A DNA stretch of 64,000 bases from Alloalcanivorax marinus (lineage in GTDB: Bacteria; Pseudomonadota; Gammaproteobacteria; Pseudomonadales; Alcanivoracaceae). The position numbers were made by a program, and so were the translations under genes. The notes under the pieces are model-generated. The model ran no database searches and was not told where the DNA came from. It saw only the letters and a list, made by a program, of their open reading frames with translations. Positions 35,755 to 47,600 of the stretch are shown piece after piece; the first letter of the stretch is position 1; the number at the start of each line of letters is the position of its first letter. Where the stretch lies: assembly GCF_016785095.1 (NCBI RefSeq), contig NZ_JAEKJB010000002.1, positions 124,001 to 188,000 of the forward strand, written 5' to 3'.

Positions 35755-36516
35755 GTGTCCCAAGTCACCCGCGCGCTGGATTATCTGAAACAAGGTCTCA
35801 CCCTGGCCCGCAGCCCCGGGCTGCGGGCCTACGTGGTGGTGCCCATGATCTTCAACGTGCTGGTGTTCGGCGGCCTCTATTACCTGTCCGGTCAGTGGAT
35901 CGCCGGCTGGATCAGCACCGCCACCGCCGGCTGGGCCTTCGACGGCGGCCTCAGTTTCCTTAACGGCGCCATCGATTTCCTGGTCAGCGCCGCCGTGGTG
36001 CTGGTGTGGATTCTGCTGCTGGGGTTGCTGGCCAGCGTCTTTACCCTCGGCGTGCAGTTGATCGCCGCGCCCTTCATGGGCTTTCTGGCGGAAAAGGTGG
36101 ACGTGCGTGTCACCGGCCGGCCATTGCCGGAGGAATCCATCGCCGCGATGACGGTGCGGGTGTTCAAGCGCGAGCTGCGCAAGACCTGGTACTGGCTGTG
36201 GCGGGCGGTGCTGATCCTGTTGGTGGTGCTGGTGATCTACTTCATCCCGGTGGTGAACGTGTTCGCGTCGGCGGTCTGGTTCCTGTGGTCCGGCTGGTTG
36301 CTGGGCATGCAATACATCGACTACGCCGCCGACAACCGCCAGGTGCCGTTCACCGAGATGCTGGAACGCCTCAAGACCAAACGCTGGCTGGTGCTCACCT
36401 TCGGCTCGGTGATCCTGGGCCTGACCATGCTGCCGCTGGTGAACCTGGTGATCATGCCGGTGGCGGTGATCGCCGGCACCCTGGTGTGGGTGCACGAATT
36501 GGAACAGGTATCTTGA
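35755..36516 (+). CDS. cysZ: Sulfate transporter CysZ
   Basis: 253-aa inner-membrane protein with the CysZ/EI24 fold. It starts with YLKQGLTLARSPGLRAYVVVPM, has hydrophobic segments near residues 27-47, 68-93, 145-178 and 215-245, and the conserved QLIAAPFMGFLAEKV loop. The family imports sulfate for cysteine synthesis. The start is GTG 35755 with CGAGG at 35745-35749. No cys genes adjoin it. A strong terminator follows. Confidence 0.88.
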   Translation: MSQVTRALDYLKQGLTLARSPGLRAYVVVPMIFNVLVFGGLYYLSGQWIAGWISTATAGWAFDGGLSFLNGAIDFLVSAAVVLVWILLLGLLASVFTLGVQLIAAPFMGFLAEKVDVRVTGRPLPEESIAAMTVRVFKRELRKTWYWLWRAVLILLVVLVIYFIPVVNVFASAVWFLWSGWLLGMQYIDYAADNRQVPFTEMLERLKTKRWLVLTFGSVILGLTMLPLVNLVIMPVAVIAGTLVWVHELEQVS

Positions 36517-36544
36517 CTGACCCCTTTTTTTGTTCCGCTCAAAA

Positions 36545-36578
36545 AGCTTTTTTCTAATGAAAAAAGCTGGTTTTTTTT
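36545..36578 (+). terminator. Rho-independent terminator after cysZ
   Basis: Perfect 10-bp arms AGCTTTTTTC (36545-36554) and GAAAAAAGCT (36559-36568) with loop TAAT, then GG and eight T. The symmetric A/T arms could work in both directions. Confidence 0.85.
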
Positions 36579-36787
36579 AAGTATCGTTTCGTTTTCAAAA
36601 TGTTCCCAATGAAACAGGATTGTTTTGGCCCCGTCCGGGGCCGAAATAATCCGTCATTTTCTCCCCAAGTACCTCGAAATACTCTTATTTTCTCGCTCTG
36701 ATATTTTTGTCTTAGTGCAATTTTTTCATACGTAAATCACATCAACATTCAGCCCTGAAAACCCTTCGGAACGTAAAAGAATGTTGA

Positions 36788-36816
36788 TTGACCGTATGGT
36801 TTTGGTGACATAGATT
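36788..36816 (+). promoter_or_regulatory. Sigma-70-like promoter of the TpsB-TpsA operon
   Basis: TTGACC (36788-36793), 17 bases, TAGATT (36811-36816), matching 5/6 and 4/6 of consensus. Transcripts from it would have an untranslated leader of about 230 bases before tpsB. Confidence 0.5.
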
Positions 36817-36919
36817 CCAAAAATTGTGAACCAGTTGGTTGCGAACACTTGTTTGCAAAAATACGCAAAGCCATAAAATAACGTCAGGAGCCGCTGGCTC
36901 CATCGGGGGAAAGCACAAT

Positions 36920-37057
36920 ATGGGAGCACCAACCACACCCTCCCTGCGCATCACCGCGCCCGGTTCCATCCTGCCAGTTCCTTTTTCGGCCAAGCCCGCC
37001 GCCATCTCCGGTTCTTCCCGGCGGGCGGACCAACCTCTCGGGATCTACTTCGCATGA
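36920..37057 (+). CDS. Possible short leader ORF coupled to tpsB
   Basis: 45 codons from ATG 36920, with GGGGGA at 36905-36910 as a correctly spaced ribosome site. The TGA (37055-37057) overlaps the tpsB ATG (37054) as ATGA. The peptide is Pro/Ser/Ala-rich (MGAPTTPSLRITAPGSILPV...) and resembles no family I know. tpsB itself has only a weak site (GGGA, 10 bases away), so translation may depend on ribosomes finishing this ORF. It could also be a chance ORF. Confidence 0.3.
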   Translation: MGAPTTPSLRITAPGSILPVPFSAKPAAISGSSRRADQPLGIYFA

Positions 37058-38619
37058 GCAGTAAAATCAGATTCTTGCCCGCCGCCGCGCTGGCATTGAT
37101 GTTGGGTGCCGCCGGCCCGGTGGCCATGGCCCAGGAACCCGCCGCCCGCCAGGTGCTGGTCAACGGTGTCGCCTTCCAGGGCAATACCACCTACAGCGCC
37201 TCCGACCTGTCCGGGTTGATCGCCTCGGAAATCGGCAAGCCCATGACGCTCAAGGATATCCAGGGCCTGGCCGCCAAGGTCGAGGCGTTCTACCACGACG
37301 CCGGCTACCCGCTGGTCAAGGTGGTGGTGCCCCGGCAGGCCTTCGCCGACGGCAAGCCGGTGGAACTGGTGGTGCTGGAAGGGCGCCTCGGTGAAGTGCG
37401 TATCGAGGGCGAGCGCCGCTACCACACTCAGCGTATCCGCGATGCCCTGGCCGCCAGTGGCGTGCGCGCCGGCGAGCCGCTGCGCCTGGACCGGGTGGAA
37501 CGGGCACTGACCCGCATCAACCGGGAAGCCGGCGTGGAAGCCAGCGCCACTCTCAAGCCCGGCGCCGAGCAGGGCTACACCAACCTGGTGGTGGCGGTGG
37601 AAGAGGGGCCGCTGCTCAGCGGCAGCCTGGAAGTGAACAATTACGGCAGCAAGGACACCGGTCGCTACCGGGTGGTGCCCTCCATCAAACTGGAGAACCT
37701 GAGCGGTCGGGGCGACAGCGCCAACCTGATCGGCATGCAGTCTCTGGGTGACGGTGATGCCTGGTTCGCCTACGCCGACTACGCCACCCCGGTGAACAGC
37801 CGTGGCACCAGCGTTCAGGTGTACGGCTCCACCGGTAACGTCAACGTCGGCCGTGACTTCAAGGTGCTGGAAGTGGAAGGCGACAGCACCGGTGCCGGCC
37901 TGGGCGTACTGCAGGATCAGATTCTTTCCGCGCGCAGCATCCTCACCTACAGCCTGTGGCTGGAGGGCACCAACCTGGATCAGGAGATGCTCGGTGTCAC
38001 CGTGGCCGAGGACCGGGTGCGCAAGGTGCGCCTGGGCGTGGCCTGGGACCGCACCGACCTGTCCGGACGCAGCCTGGTATCCCTGGATCTGCATCAAGGG
38101 CTGGGGGAGCGCCTGGGCGGCATGGACAACGACTCGGTGCTGTCCAGCCGCGCCTTCGCCGGCGCCGACAACGACTTCACCAAGATCACCCTGGACCTGA
38201 CCCGCATCCAGCGGCTTAACGCCCGTACCCTGTTGATCCCGCGCCTGTACGGCCAGTACGCCTTCGATCCGCTGGTCTCCAGCGAGCAGTGGGCGATCGG
38301 CGGCGTCAACTCGGTGAAAGGCCACGCGCCCTCGGTGTACTCCGGTGACAGCGGCGTCACCGCTTCCCTGGAAGGGCGCTACGACCTGTTCGCCGATAAC
38401 CACCGCTACCAGTTGATCGGCCAGATCAGCCACGGTCGCATGCACATCAAAAAACCATTCTACGACCAGGACGGCGAGCAGGATATCTCCGGTGTCAGCC
38501 TCGGCGTGATGGCCCGGCCGCTGGACCCGGTCGAGGTGCGCCTGGAATGGGGCCTGCCGCTGGGGCCGGAAACCGGTGATGACAATTATTTCTACGCTCA
38601 GGCGCGCTACCGCTTCTGA
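37054..38619 (+). CDS. Two-partner secretion outer-membrane transporter (TpsB, ShlB/FhaC family)
   Basis: 521 aa. Signal peptide of about 26 residues ending AMA-Q. Two POTRA domains follow (about 34-92, GVAFQGNTTYSASDLSGLI; about 112-184, LGEVRIEGERRYHTQRI), then a 16-strand barrel from about 188 ending in RYRF. The barrel-lid loop L6, usually VRGY or VRGF, reads VKGH at 421-424. The FhaC-type N-terminal plug helix appears absent, since POTRA1 begins almost directly after the signal. It exports the TpsA encoded 49 bases downstream by recognising its N-terminal TPS domain. Confidence 0.92.
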   Translation: MSSKIRFLPAAALALMLGAAGPVAMAQEPAARQVLVNGVAFQGNTTYSASDLSGLIASEIGKPMTLKDIQGLAAKVEAFYHDAGYPLVKVVVPRQAFADGKPVELVVLEGRLGEVRIEGERRYHTQRIRDALAASGVRAGEPLRLDRVERALTRINREAGVEASATLKPGAEQGYTNLVVAVEEGPLLSGSLEVNNYGSKDTGRYRVVPSIKLENLSGRGDSANLIGMQSLGDGDAWFAYADYATPVNSRGTSVQVYGSTGNVNVGRDFKVLEVEGDSTGAGLGVLQDQILSARSILTYSLWLEGTNLDQEMLGVTVAEDRVRKVRLGVAWDRTDLSGRSLVSLDLHQGLGERLGGMDNDSVLSSRAFAGADNDFTKITLDLTRIQRLNARTLLIPRLYGQYAFDPLVSSEQWAIGGVNSVKGHAPSVYSGDSGVTASLEGRYDLFADNHRYQLIGQISHGRMHIKKPFYDQDGEQDISGVSLGVMARPLDPVEVRLEWGLPLGPETGDDNYFYAQARYRF

Positions 38620-38625
38620 GGGGGG

Positions 38626-38642
38626 CCGGGCCAGTCGGCCCG
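38626..38642 (+). other. Small hairpin between tpsB and tpsA
   Basis: GGGCC (38628-38632) and GGCCC (38637-38641) can pair in the 49-base gap. There is no T-run, so it may modulate the tpsB/tpsA mRNA ratio rather than terminate. Confidence 0.35.
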
Positions 38643-38668
38643 CATACGACTTTCACGGGTGACAGATC

Positions 38669-41600
38669 ATGGCACGGAATAACAAGCGCAAAGCTTCGGT
38701 GGCGGTAGCCGTTTCGGTTTCGGTGTTCGGTTTCAGCGGCACGGCTCAGGCCGGGCCCAGTGGCGGCAATGTGGTTCGCGGCGATGCCCAGATCACCAAC
38801 CCCGCGGCGCTGGAAACCTTGATTCAGCAGACCTCCGGCAAGGCGGTGATCAACTGGAATGACTTCAGTATCGATCCCGGCGAGCTGGTGAAATTCATTC
38901 ACCAAAATGCCAGCGATGTAACGCTTAACCGGGTCACCGGCGGCAGCGTCTCGCAGATCAAGGGCGCGCTCACCGCCAACGGCAACATCTTCCTGATCAA
39001 CCCCAACGGCATCGTGTTCGGCGCCGACGCCACCATCGACGTGGCCGGCCTGCTGGCCACCACCTTCGATATCGCCGACGACGACTTCATGGACGGCAAG
39101 TTCAATTTCAGCGGCGAGCTGATGAACAGCGCCTCCATCAAGAACCAGGGCACGATCACCACCGACGACGGCGGCTTCGTCTACCTGATTGCTCCCAATG
39201 TGGAGAACACCGGCCACATCATCGCCAACGTCGGTCGCGTGGCCCTGGCCAGCGACGGCAGCTATGACATCGACCTCACCGGCAACGGCCTGGTGAAGTT
39301 CTCGGTCACCGACGCGGACCTGACCGGTGCCACCGGCTCCATCAAGAATGGCGCCGGCGGCCAGATCGAGGCCGGCCACGTGCTGCTCTCCGGCAGCCAG
39401 AAGGACGCCGTGGTCTCCTCCGTGGTCAACCAGGGCGACATCACCGCCGCCACCGAGCTGACCATGGCCGGCGACGACCTGGAGCAGTCCGGTAATCTCA
39501 CCGTCACCGGCCCCGATGGCGAGGTCCGGCTGCAGGCGGACAACGCCATTACCTCCAACGGCGGGCTGATCAAGGGTGACAGCGCCGTTCTCGATGCCGG
39601 TACCGGCATCGGCGCCGCCGGCGCGGTCAATACCGAAGTGGATCACCTGACGGTGAGCAGCGACGAGGGCGCTATCCGCGTCGACGAAGCGGACCAGCTC
39701 GCCAGCCTCAGTATCGACACCGGCGACAGCGCCGAGATCAACCTCAAGCACGAAGTCCAGGACCCGATCACCGGCGATCCGCTACTGGTCAATGCCAGCG
39801 TCGATTTCGATGGTGACCGTCTGTCCACCTCCGGCATCGTGGCCACCGACCTCGATTTCACTCACTCCGACGGTGGCGTGACCCTGAACGGCGCCCATGT
39901 GGATGGCGATCTGGCCGTCACCGCCGCCGGCGATATCCTCGGTAACGGCAACCTGGACACCGCCGCCAGCGGCGAGCGCGTGGCCCTGGCCACCACCGTG
40001 GACGGCGCCACCATCGGCGCGGAGAACAACGCTCTGCGCCTGGACGCGGACACCCTGCGCGCCGAGGCGAAAAAAGGCCACGTGGTGATCACCGACACCG
40101 ACGGCGACCTGACCCTGGAGCGGGTCAGCACCGGTGACAACAGCGTCGAGGCCGGCCTGCGCGCCCTGATTACCGCCGAGGACGGCGACCTGCGCGGCAG
40201 CAATGGCGCCCAGGCCAACGTGGAGGCCTGGGCCACCAACCTGCAAGCCGATGGCGCCATCGGCGGGGAAGGGCAGGCGGTGACCACCGCCGTGGACGTA
40301 CTGTCGGCCTCCACCCAGGACGGCGGTATCTATATCGATGAACAGGACGGCGAGCTGATGCTCGGTCGGATCAGCGCCGGCGAACGCGTCAGCCAGGGCG
40401 GCCAGACGGTATCGTCCACCGGCATCGCCGGAGCCGACGGTGACATCACCCTGAGCACCGGCGCGGCGGGCACTCATGACGTCATGATCGCCGCTGAAGA
40501 CAACATTCTTATCGGTGACCAGATCTCCTCCCCGGACGGGCTCGGGCTGTTGTCCCGCCAGGGTGGCATTTACCAGAGCGGGGACAGCGCGACCCTTACC
40601 GGTCGCTTCATTTACCTGGCCGCCGCCGGTCGCCTGGGTCAGGATGGCGGCGCCCTGAAAACCCGCAGCAATCGCCTTCGCGCCTATTCCGGCGGCGACG
40701 GTATTTACCTGGCCGAGGACAACGGCCTGAACGCCGAGGAAATCCGCTCCCTGGGCGAAAACGCCGAAGTCAGCCTGCAAGCCACCCTGGGCGACGTGGT
40801 CCTGGGCCTGGTGGAAGCCGACAACGGCGAGGTGTCCGTGACCAGCCAGGACGGTGACATCCTCGCCAGTGGCGACGCCGACCAGATCGTGCGCGGCAAT
40901 CACCTGACCCTGGACGCCGACGGTGCCATCGGCACCGCCGCCCAGGCGCTGAACACCGAGGTCGGCGGCCTTACCACCAGCACCGGCACCAGCCTGGCCG
41001 GTACCTACGTGGCCAACACCGGCCTGCTGTCGAGCCTGGACGTGACCACCGTGGGCGGCAATGTCTCGGTCTCCGACGACGATGGCGGCATTACCTTCGA
41101 CCGCGCCGACGAACATCTGGCGGTGCGGCGCGACAGCGCCCAGGGTCTGGATCTGGCCTTCAACAACCAGGCCGGCAACCTGATCGTGGAAGGCGCCGAT
41201 CTGTCCGGCCATGACGTCGACCTCACCGCCAGCGGTCGCATCGGCGACGGCGGCGGCCTGCTCGCCGCCGACGCCCTGACCCTGGACGCCGGCGACGACA
41301 TTGATCTCACCACCAACGCCAATAGCATCGACGCCACCAGCGCCGACGGCGACATCGATCTGGATAACCGGGGCTCCGGCGAACTGACCCTGAACGCGTC
41401 GGCCGGCGGCGCCGATCGCGGTGTCACGGTCAGCCACCAAGGCGATCTCACTCTCGGCCAGGTGTCCGCCGACGGGATGATCCGGCTTACCGCCGAGGGC
41501 TCCCTGAACGGTGACGGTGAGAGCACCGCCATCACCGGCAACGACGTGCAACTGGACGCCGCCCGCATCGGCAGCGACAGCCGCGCGTTGTCCACCGCCG

Positions 41601-44600
41601 TGACCGGCAGGCTGTCGATGCTATCCGGTGGTGATATCCACGTCAGCAACGTGGGCGCGCTGAGCATGTTGGAGGGTGAAGCCAGCGACGATATCGATTT
41701 CAGCCAGTCCGGCGACGCCGTGCTGGGTCGCTTGTCCAGCGGCGGCAGCGTCACCTTCTACGCCACCGGCCGGGTCAGCGACGGCAACGGCGACGACAAC
41801 AACATCGTCGCCGGAAACCTGGACCTGGACGCCCAGCAAATCGGCGCCGTCGACGGCACCGTGGACGCCCTGGAAATCCGCGTCGACGAACTGGTGGTCA
41901 ACGCCAGCAACGGTGGCATCTATCTGCGCAACCGTGACAGTGGCCCGCTGAGCCTGATCCGCGCCCGCGCCGCCGGTGGCGACGTGGACATCGACAGCGC
42001 CGGAAGCATCGGCCTGGGCACCGTCACCGCCGCCGGCGGCAACGTTACCCTGACCAGCGGCGGCGCCATCAACGACGCCCGCCCGGACGGTTCCGACGAA
42101 GCCAACGTGGTGGCCCGCAAGGTGGACATGCGCGCCGAGCAGGGCATCGGCAACACCGGCCCCCTGGTGCTGGACGTGGATCGCATGTCGGTGAGCGGCG
42201 GTAACGGCGACGTCAACGCCGCCAGCCCCGGCGCCGTGGAAGTGGACGCCGACAGCCTGGTGGGCAAGGGCGCCAGCGGCGTCACCATCGTGGCCGCCTC
42301 GATCACCGTGCTCGACAACAACGGCGGCACCCTGGTCATGGACGGCGGCAAGCTGGTGCTCACCGCCACCAACGGCAACATCGTGTTCCTCAACCAGGAC
42401 GACACCATCCGCCTGCCCGGCGGCGGCAGCATCACCCTTACCGCCCGGGCCGACGGCGCCAACGAAGGCTACAACGGCAACATCATCACCGGTAATCTGG
42501 TCACCGAGGGTGGCGACATCACCCTGGATGCCGACCGCAACGTGACCCTGGGCATGCTCGACACCGGCGGCACCGGCGACGTGTATGTGATCGCCCGCGA
42601 CGGCGTCATCCTGGACGGCAACGGCGCCGACCAGAACGTGCGCGGTGATCATGTCACCCTGATCGGCAACACCCCCAGCGAGCGCGACGCGGAAATCGCC
42701 CGCGATACCGCCATCGCCGACTACGCCGGCCGGGTGGCGGAACTGAACGCCAAGATCCTGCAGCTGGAAACCCTGCAGCAACAGCTCGAGGCCTACCTGG
42801 CGGCGCTCAACCAGGCGATCGTCAGCAAGAATATTTCCCAGCAGAACCTGGCCAGTGCCCAGCGCACCGTGAACCAGCTTTCCAGCCAGTTGAACGCCGC
42901 CAACAGCCAGTTGGACACCCTCAATCGTGTCGTCTCCGTGGCCCAGATCGCGGTGGACGCCGTGGCCATGGTGGCCGGCGGCGCCCAGGCGATCCCGTTC
43001 AGTGGCGACGGCGGCGCCGAAGCCACCTTCCAGGGGCTGAGCCTGGTGCTGTCCGCCGCCCAGGTGGCCGTGGACGAGTACGACCGCAACGTGGTCTCGC
43101 CGCTGGCCGACCGGTTCAACGTGGCGCTCAATGACCTGGACGTGGCCAAGGCTTACCTGGGCGACGCGATCACCAACGTGGAAACCTGGACCACCCTGCG
43201 CAATACCACCCAGGTGTCCCGGGACATGGCCGACCAGTCCGTGTTCAAGGCCACCGCCGCCCGCGACGCCAGCCAGTTGCTGCGCACCCAGGCCATCGCC
43301 GCCTACGACCAGGCCCAGGACATCGACATGTCCGCCGCCAAACCGCTGGGCATCCAGGCCAACCAACTGGACATGGGCACCAGCAGCGGCCGGGCATTGA
43401 ACAGTGGCGTCTACCTGGATTCCACCGGCAGCCTCGGCCTCGGTGACATTGAATCCGTGGGTGATATCCGCGTCGAGAACGTGGCCGGTACCATCAGCGT
43501 GGTGGGGGATGTGGTCAGCCCGACCCTGATTTCCCTGCAGGCGGAAGGCGCGGTACGTGGCATCGGTGGTAGCTGGGTGAACGGTGAATGGGTCGCCGAC
43601 GCCGGCACCCTGCACGCCCCGGCCATCGCCGTGCGCGCCGGTCAGGGCGTCGCCGACGAGGAGGATTCGCTGCACACCGACACCGATGAAATCGCGGTCG
43701 ACGCCGGCGACGGCGACGCCTTCGTGATCAACGATAATGGTGGCGACGAACTGGTGCTCGGCACCGTGGACGGCCTCAGTGGCCTCACCGCCGCCGGCGA
43801 CATGGGGCTGTGGAACAAAGGCGACCTGCGCCTGAAAACCCAGGTGGTCGACACCGAGATCACCACGGACAGCCAAACCTATCTGTACGCCCAGGGCGGC
43901 GCCATCATCGACGACAACGGCGACACCCTGAACGTCACCGGCGGTGACCTTGAGTTCCGCGCCGACGGCCAGGTGGAACTGGACACCAAGGTGGACCGCG
44001 TGGTCGACAGCGGCACCAGCGAAGGCGACGTGCTGCTGCGCGAGCGCGATGACCTGGCGCTGATCGCCCTGGAAACCCTGAACGGTGACATCGACGTGAC
44101 CGCCGGCGGTAATCTGACCGTCCATCAACTGGCCGCCGCCGGCGACAGCGCCACCATCGCGCTGGACGCGGACGGCCGCATCGACGACGACCAGGACAAC
44201 GACACCGGCATCGTCGCCAAGCGTCTGGAACTGACCGCCGGCGGCGCCATCGGCGCTACCGGCTCCTTCGCCCAGCGCGGCCTGGACACCGCCGTGGACG
44301 TGGTCACCGCCGACGCCAAGGGCGAGATCAATATTCACGACGCCGACGACCTGGACGTCGAGAAAGTCACCACCACCACCGGCAACGTCACCCTCACCAG
44401 CGACAACGGTGACCTGCATCTGGGCGAGGTGCGCACCGACGGCGAGAACGGCAACATCACCCTGGTGGCCCACGGCGCCATCGACGCCCTTAACGAGGTG
44501 GATGACACCCCGGAACTGTACGCCGATCAACTCGCCCTGCGCGCCGGCAACGGCATCGGCACCGCCGACCAGGCCCTGCTGATCGAAACCGGCGCCCTGG

Positions 44601-47600
44601 AAGCGGACGCCGGCGACGGCGGCCTCTACCTGTTCAACCAGAACCGCGACCTCACCGTGGGTGGCGTGACTCCGAACCTGGGCCTGCCCGGCCTCACCGG
44701 CCTGGACGCCAACGGCGACCTGCATCTGACCGTGGCCGACGGCGCCCTCACCGTGAACGAAGCGGTGACCCAGACCGGCGAAGGCGACACCCGCCTGAGC
44801 AGCGGCAAGGGCCAGTTGCTCAACGCCAACCTGGACGCCGACGGCGACCTGAAGCTGACCGCCACCACCGGCGACATCACCGCCATCAACGGCGTGCAAC
44901 TGACCAGTGACGGCGATCTGTCCGCCACCGCCACCGAAGGTGGTGTCAGCCTGGTACAGAACAGCCGTGCCCAGGCCGAGGGTGACGTGACCCTCAAAGC
45001 GGGCACCACCGCGTCGCTGACCAACGCCAGCGTCCAGGCCGGCGGCGACCTTACCCTGACCGGTGAAAACGGCAACGTGACCCTGGCCAACAGCCAGGCC
45101 ACCGGCGCCGGGGACGTGACCGTCAGCGCCGGCGACAACATCACCGTATCCAGCGAGTCCACCCTCACCGCCACCAACGGGGCCCTGAAAGCCACCGCCA
45201 CCGATGGCAACCTGGAGATCAATAACGGCAGCAGCGCCTCCGCCGCCACCACCCTGGATCTGAAGGCGGGCAACCAGGCGGCGCTGATCAACGCCACCGC
45301 CCGGTCCGGCGGCGACATGAGCATCACCGCCGAGGACGGCGACGTGCTGCTCACCAACAGCCGCGCCGCCACCGACGGCGGGCAAACCGTCAGCGCCGGC
45401 GAAAGCGTGCGCCTGAACCAGTCCCAGCTGCACACCGAAACCGACGGCGACATGAAAGTAACCGCCGAGGCCGGCGACATCAGCCTTCTTAACAGCCAGA
45501 TGATCGCCGGAGGTGCCTTCGACGGTGAGGCCGGCGGCAACGCCCTGCTGACCAACGGTCTGATCAGCGCCGGCAACTCTCTGGACCCGGAATTCGACGG
45601 CTCTCTGGACCCGGAATTCGACGGCTCGCCGGACCCGGAAGTCGTGGCCACTCTGGACCTGGACGCCGGCGGCAGCGTGCGTCTGACCCAGGGCAGCACC
45701 ATCACCGGCGCCGACGACACCCATGTGGGCGCCGAGGAAGGCGAGCTGCTGGTGGTGGATAACGGCAAGATCCTCTCCGATGCCGATATCGACCTGAGCG
45801 CCGGCACCAACGCTACCTTCAACACCGGCCGCGCGGTGGCCGGGCAGGATCTCACCCTCACCGCCGGCCAGAACGTGAGCGTTTCCGGCGGCGGCAACCT
45901 GACCGCCACCGAGGGCGACCTGTCGGCCACCGCCACCGGCGGCGATGTGCTGTTCACCCAGAACAGCAGCGCCACCGCCGGCGGTGACCTGAAGCTGACC
46001 GCCAACGGCAACACCATCCTCACCAACGCGCTGATCAACGCCGGCGTCGACCTGGCGTTGACCGCCACCGAGGGCTCCCTGCGCCTGACCACCAGCAACG
46101 CCACCGCCGGTGGCAAGGTGGAGGCCCTCGCCGGCCAGGACCTGCAGTTGTCCGGCAGCTCCACGCTGATCGCCAACGATGGTGGCCTCACCGCCACCGC
46201 CACCAACGGCACTCTGAACCTGAGCCAGGGCAGCCGCGTCGCTGGCACCGATGACGTGGACCTGCGCGCCGGCACCGACCTGTCCGTGAATGCCTCCACC
46301 GTGGAATCCCTGGAGCAGGATCTGAGCCTCACCGCCGACACCGGCAGCGTGACCCTGGTGACCGCCACGGCCACCGCCCAGGGGGACGCCACCGTCACCG
46401 CCGCCGACAACGTGGCGCTGTCCGCCGGCTCCCGGCTCACCGCCACCAGCGGTGACCTGGGCATCACCGCCACCGAAGGTGACCTGACCGTAAGCCAGTC
46501 CTCCAGCCTCACCGCTGGCAACGACCTCACCGGTGACGCCGGCACCGACCTGGCCTTCACCACCGGCGCCACGGTGACCGCCGGCGGCGACCTGGACCTG
46601 GACGCCGGCGATGACCTGAGCGTGACGGACGCCACCGTGCGCGCCGACGGCGACGCCGCCCTGACCGCCACCGACGGCAACCTGTCGGTGACCCGTGGCA
46701 CGGTCACCGCCGGTGGCTTCCTGGATGGCGACGCCGGCAAGGGCATCCTGCTGACCGCCGCCAACCTGACCAGCGGTTACTCGGTCATGGTGCCGTTCGC
46801 GCCGGTACCCCTGGAGCCGCAGCCCGAGGGCAACGTGGACCTGACCCTGAACGCCGGCAGCGGTGACATCGCCCTGTCCCAGGGCAGCGCCGTCGAGGCC
46901 GCCGGGGCGCTGGTGATGGATAGCGAGGAAGGCAACGTCAGCCTTACCAACGGCAGCCGCGCCACCGCCGTCACCGACGCCACCGTGGCCGCCGGGGCCG
47001 GTGTCAGCCTGGCGGAGGCCTCACGTCTGGAAGCCGGCAGCGGTGACCTGAAGGTGACCGCCACCAATGGCGACTTCACCGTTCGCCAGTCCTCCGTGCT
47101 GCGCGCCGGCGGTGACTTCACCGGCAGCGCCGGCGGCGACCTGGCCTTCACCGAGGGCGCCCAGGCCGACGCCGATGGTGACCTGGACCTGGATGCCGAC
47201 GGCAACCTCACCGTGCAGGACGCCACCGTGCGCGCCGACGGCGATGCCGCGCTCACCTCCAGCGGCGGCAATCTGTCGGTGACCCGCGCCTCGGTCACCG
47301 CCGGTGGCTTCCTGGACGGCGACGCCGGTGGGGCCATTACCCTGACCAGCGCCACCCTGGCCAGCGGTCAGCCGGCGCCGGTAACGCTGTTCGCGTTCGC
47401 GCCGCTGCAAGCCGGTAGTGTCGATCTGAGCCTGAACGCCGGCAGCGGCGACGTGACCCTCACCGGCGGTAGCCAGGCCACCGCCGCCGGGGCTCTGACC
47501 CTGGGCAGCGAGGAAGGCAGCGTCGTCCTCACCAACAGCAGCCATGGCCGGGCGGCCACCGACGCCACCCTGACCGCCGCCACCGACGTGCGCATCAACA

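Larger units (their letters stand above)
36517..37053. other. AT-rich intergenic region upstream of the two-partner secretion genes
   Basis: 537 bases, strikingly AT-rich from about 36530 to 36890 in a G+C-rich genome. It contains the cysZ terminator, a GC hairpin GGCCCCGTCCGGGGCC at 36627-36642 without a T-run, a promoter at 36788-36816 and a small ORF at 36920-37057. The low G+C suggests silencing by an H-NS/MvaT-type protein or an acquired segment (inference). Confidence 0.6.

Noticed and set aside
36726..36938. 70-codon minus-strand frame in the AT-rich region before tpsB
   Set aside because: No ribosome site and no recognisable product. It overlaps the promoter and leader on the other strand.
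41621..45724. Very long open frame (1367 codons) antisense to tpsA
   Set aside because: It is a shadow of the G+C-rich, repeat-biased tpsA codons. Its product is a monotonous Val/Gly/Ala/Gln string with no domain, and the plus-strand frame has a signal peptide, TPS domain and partner gene.
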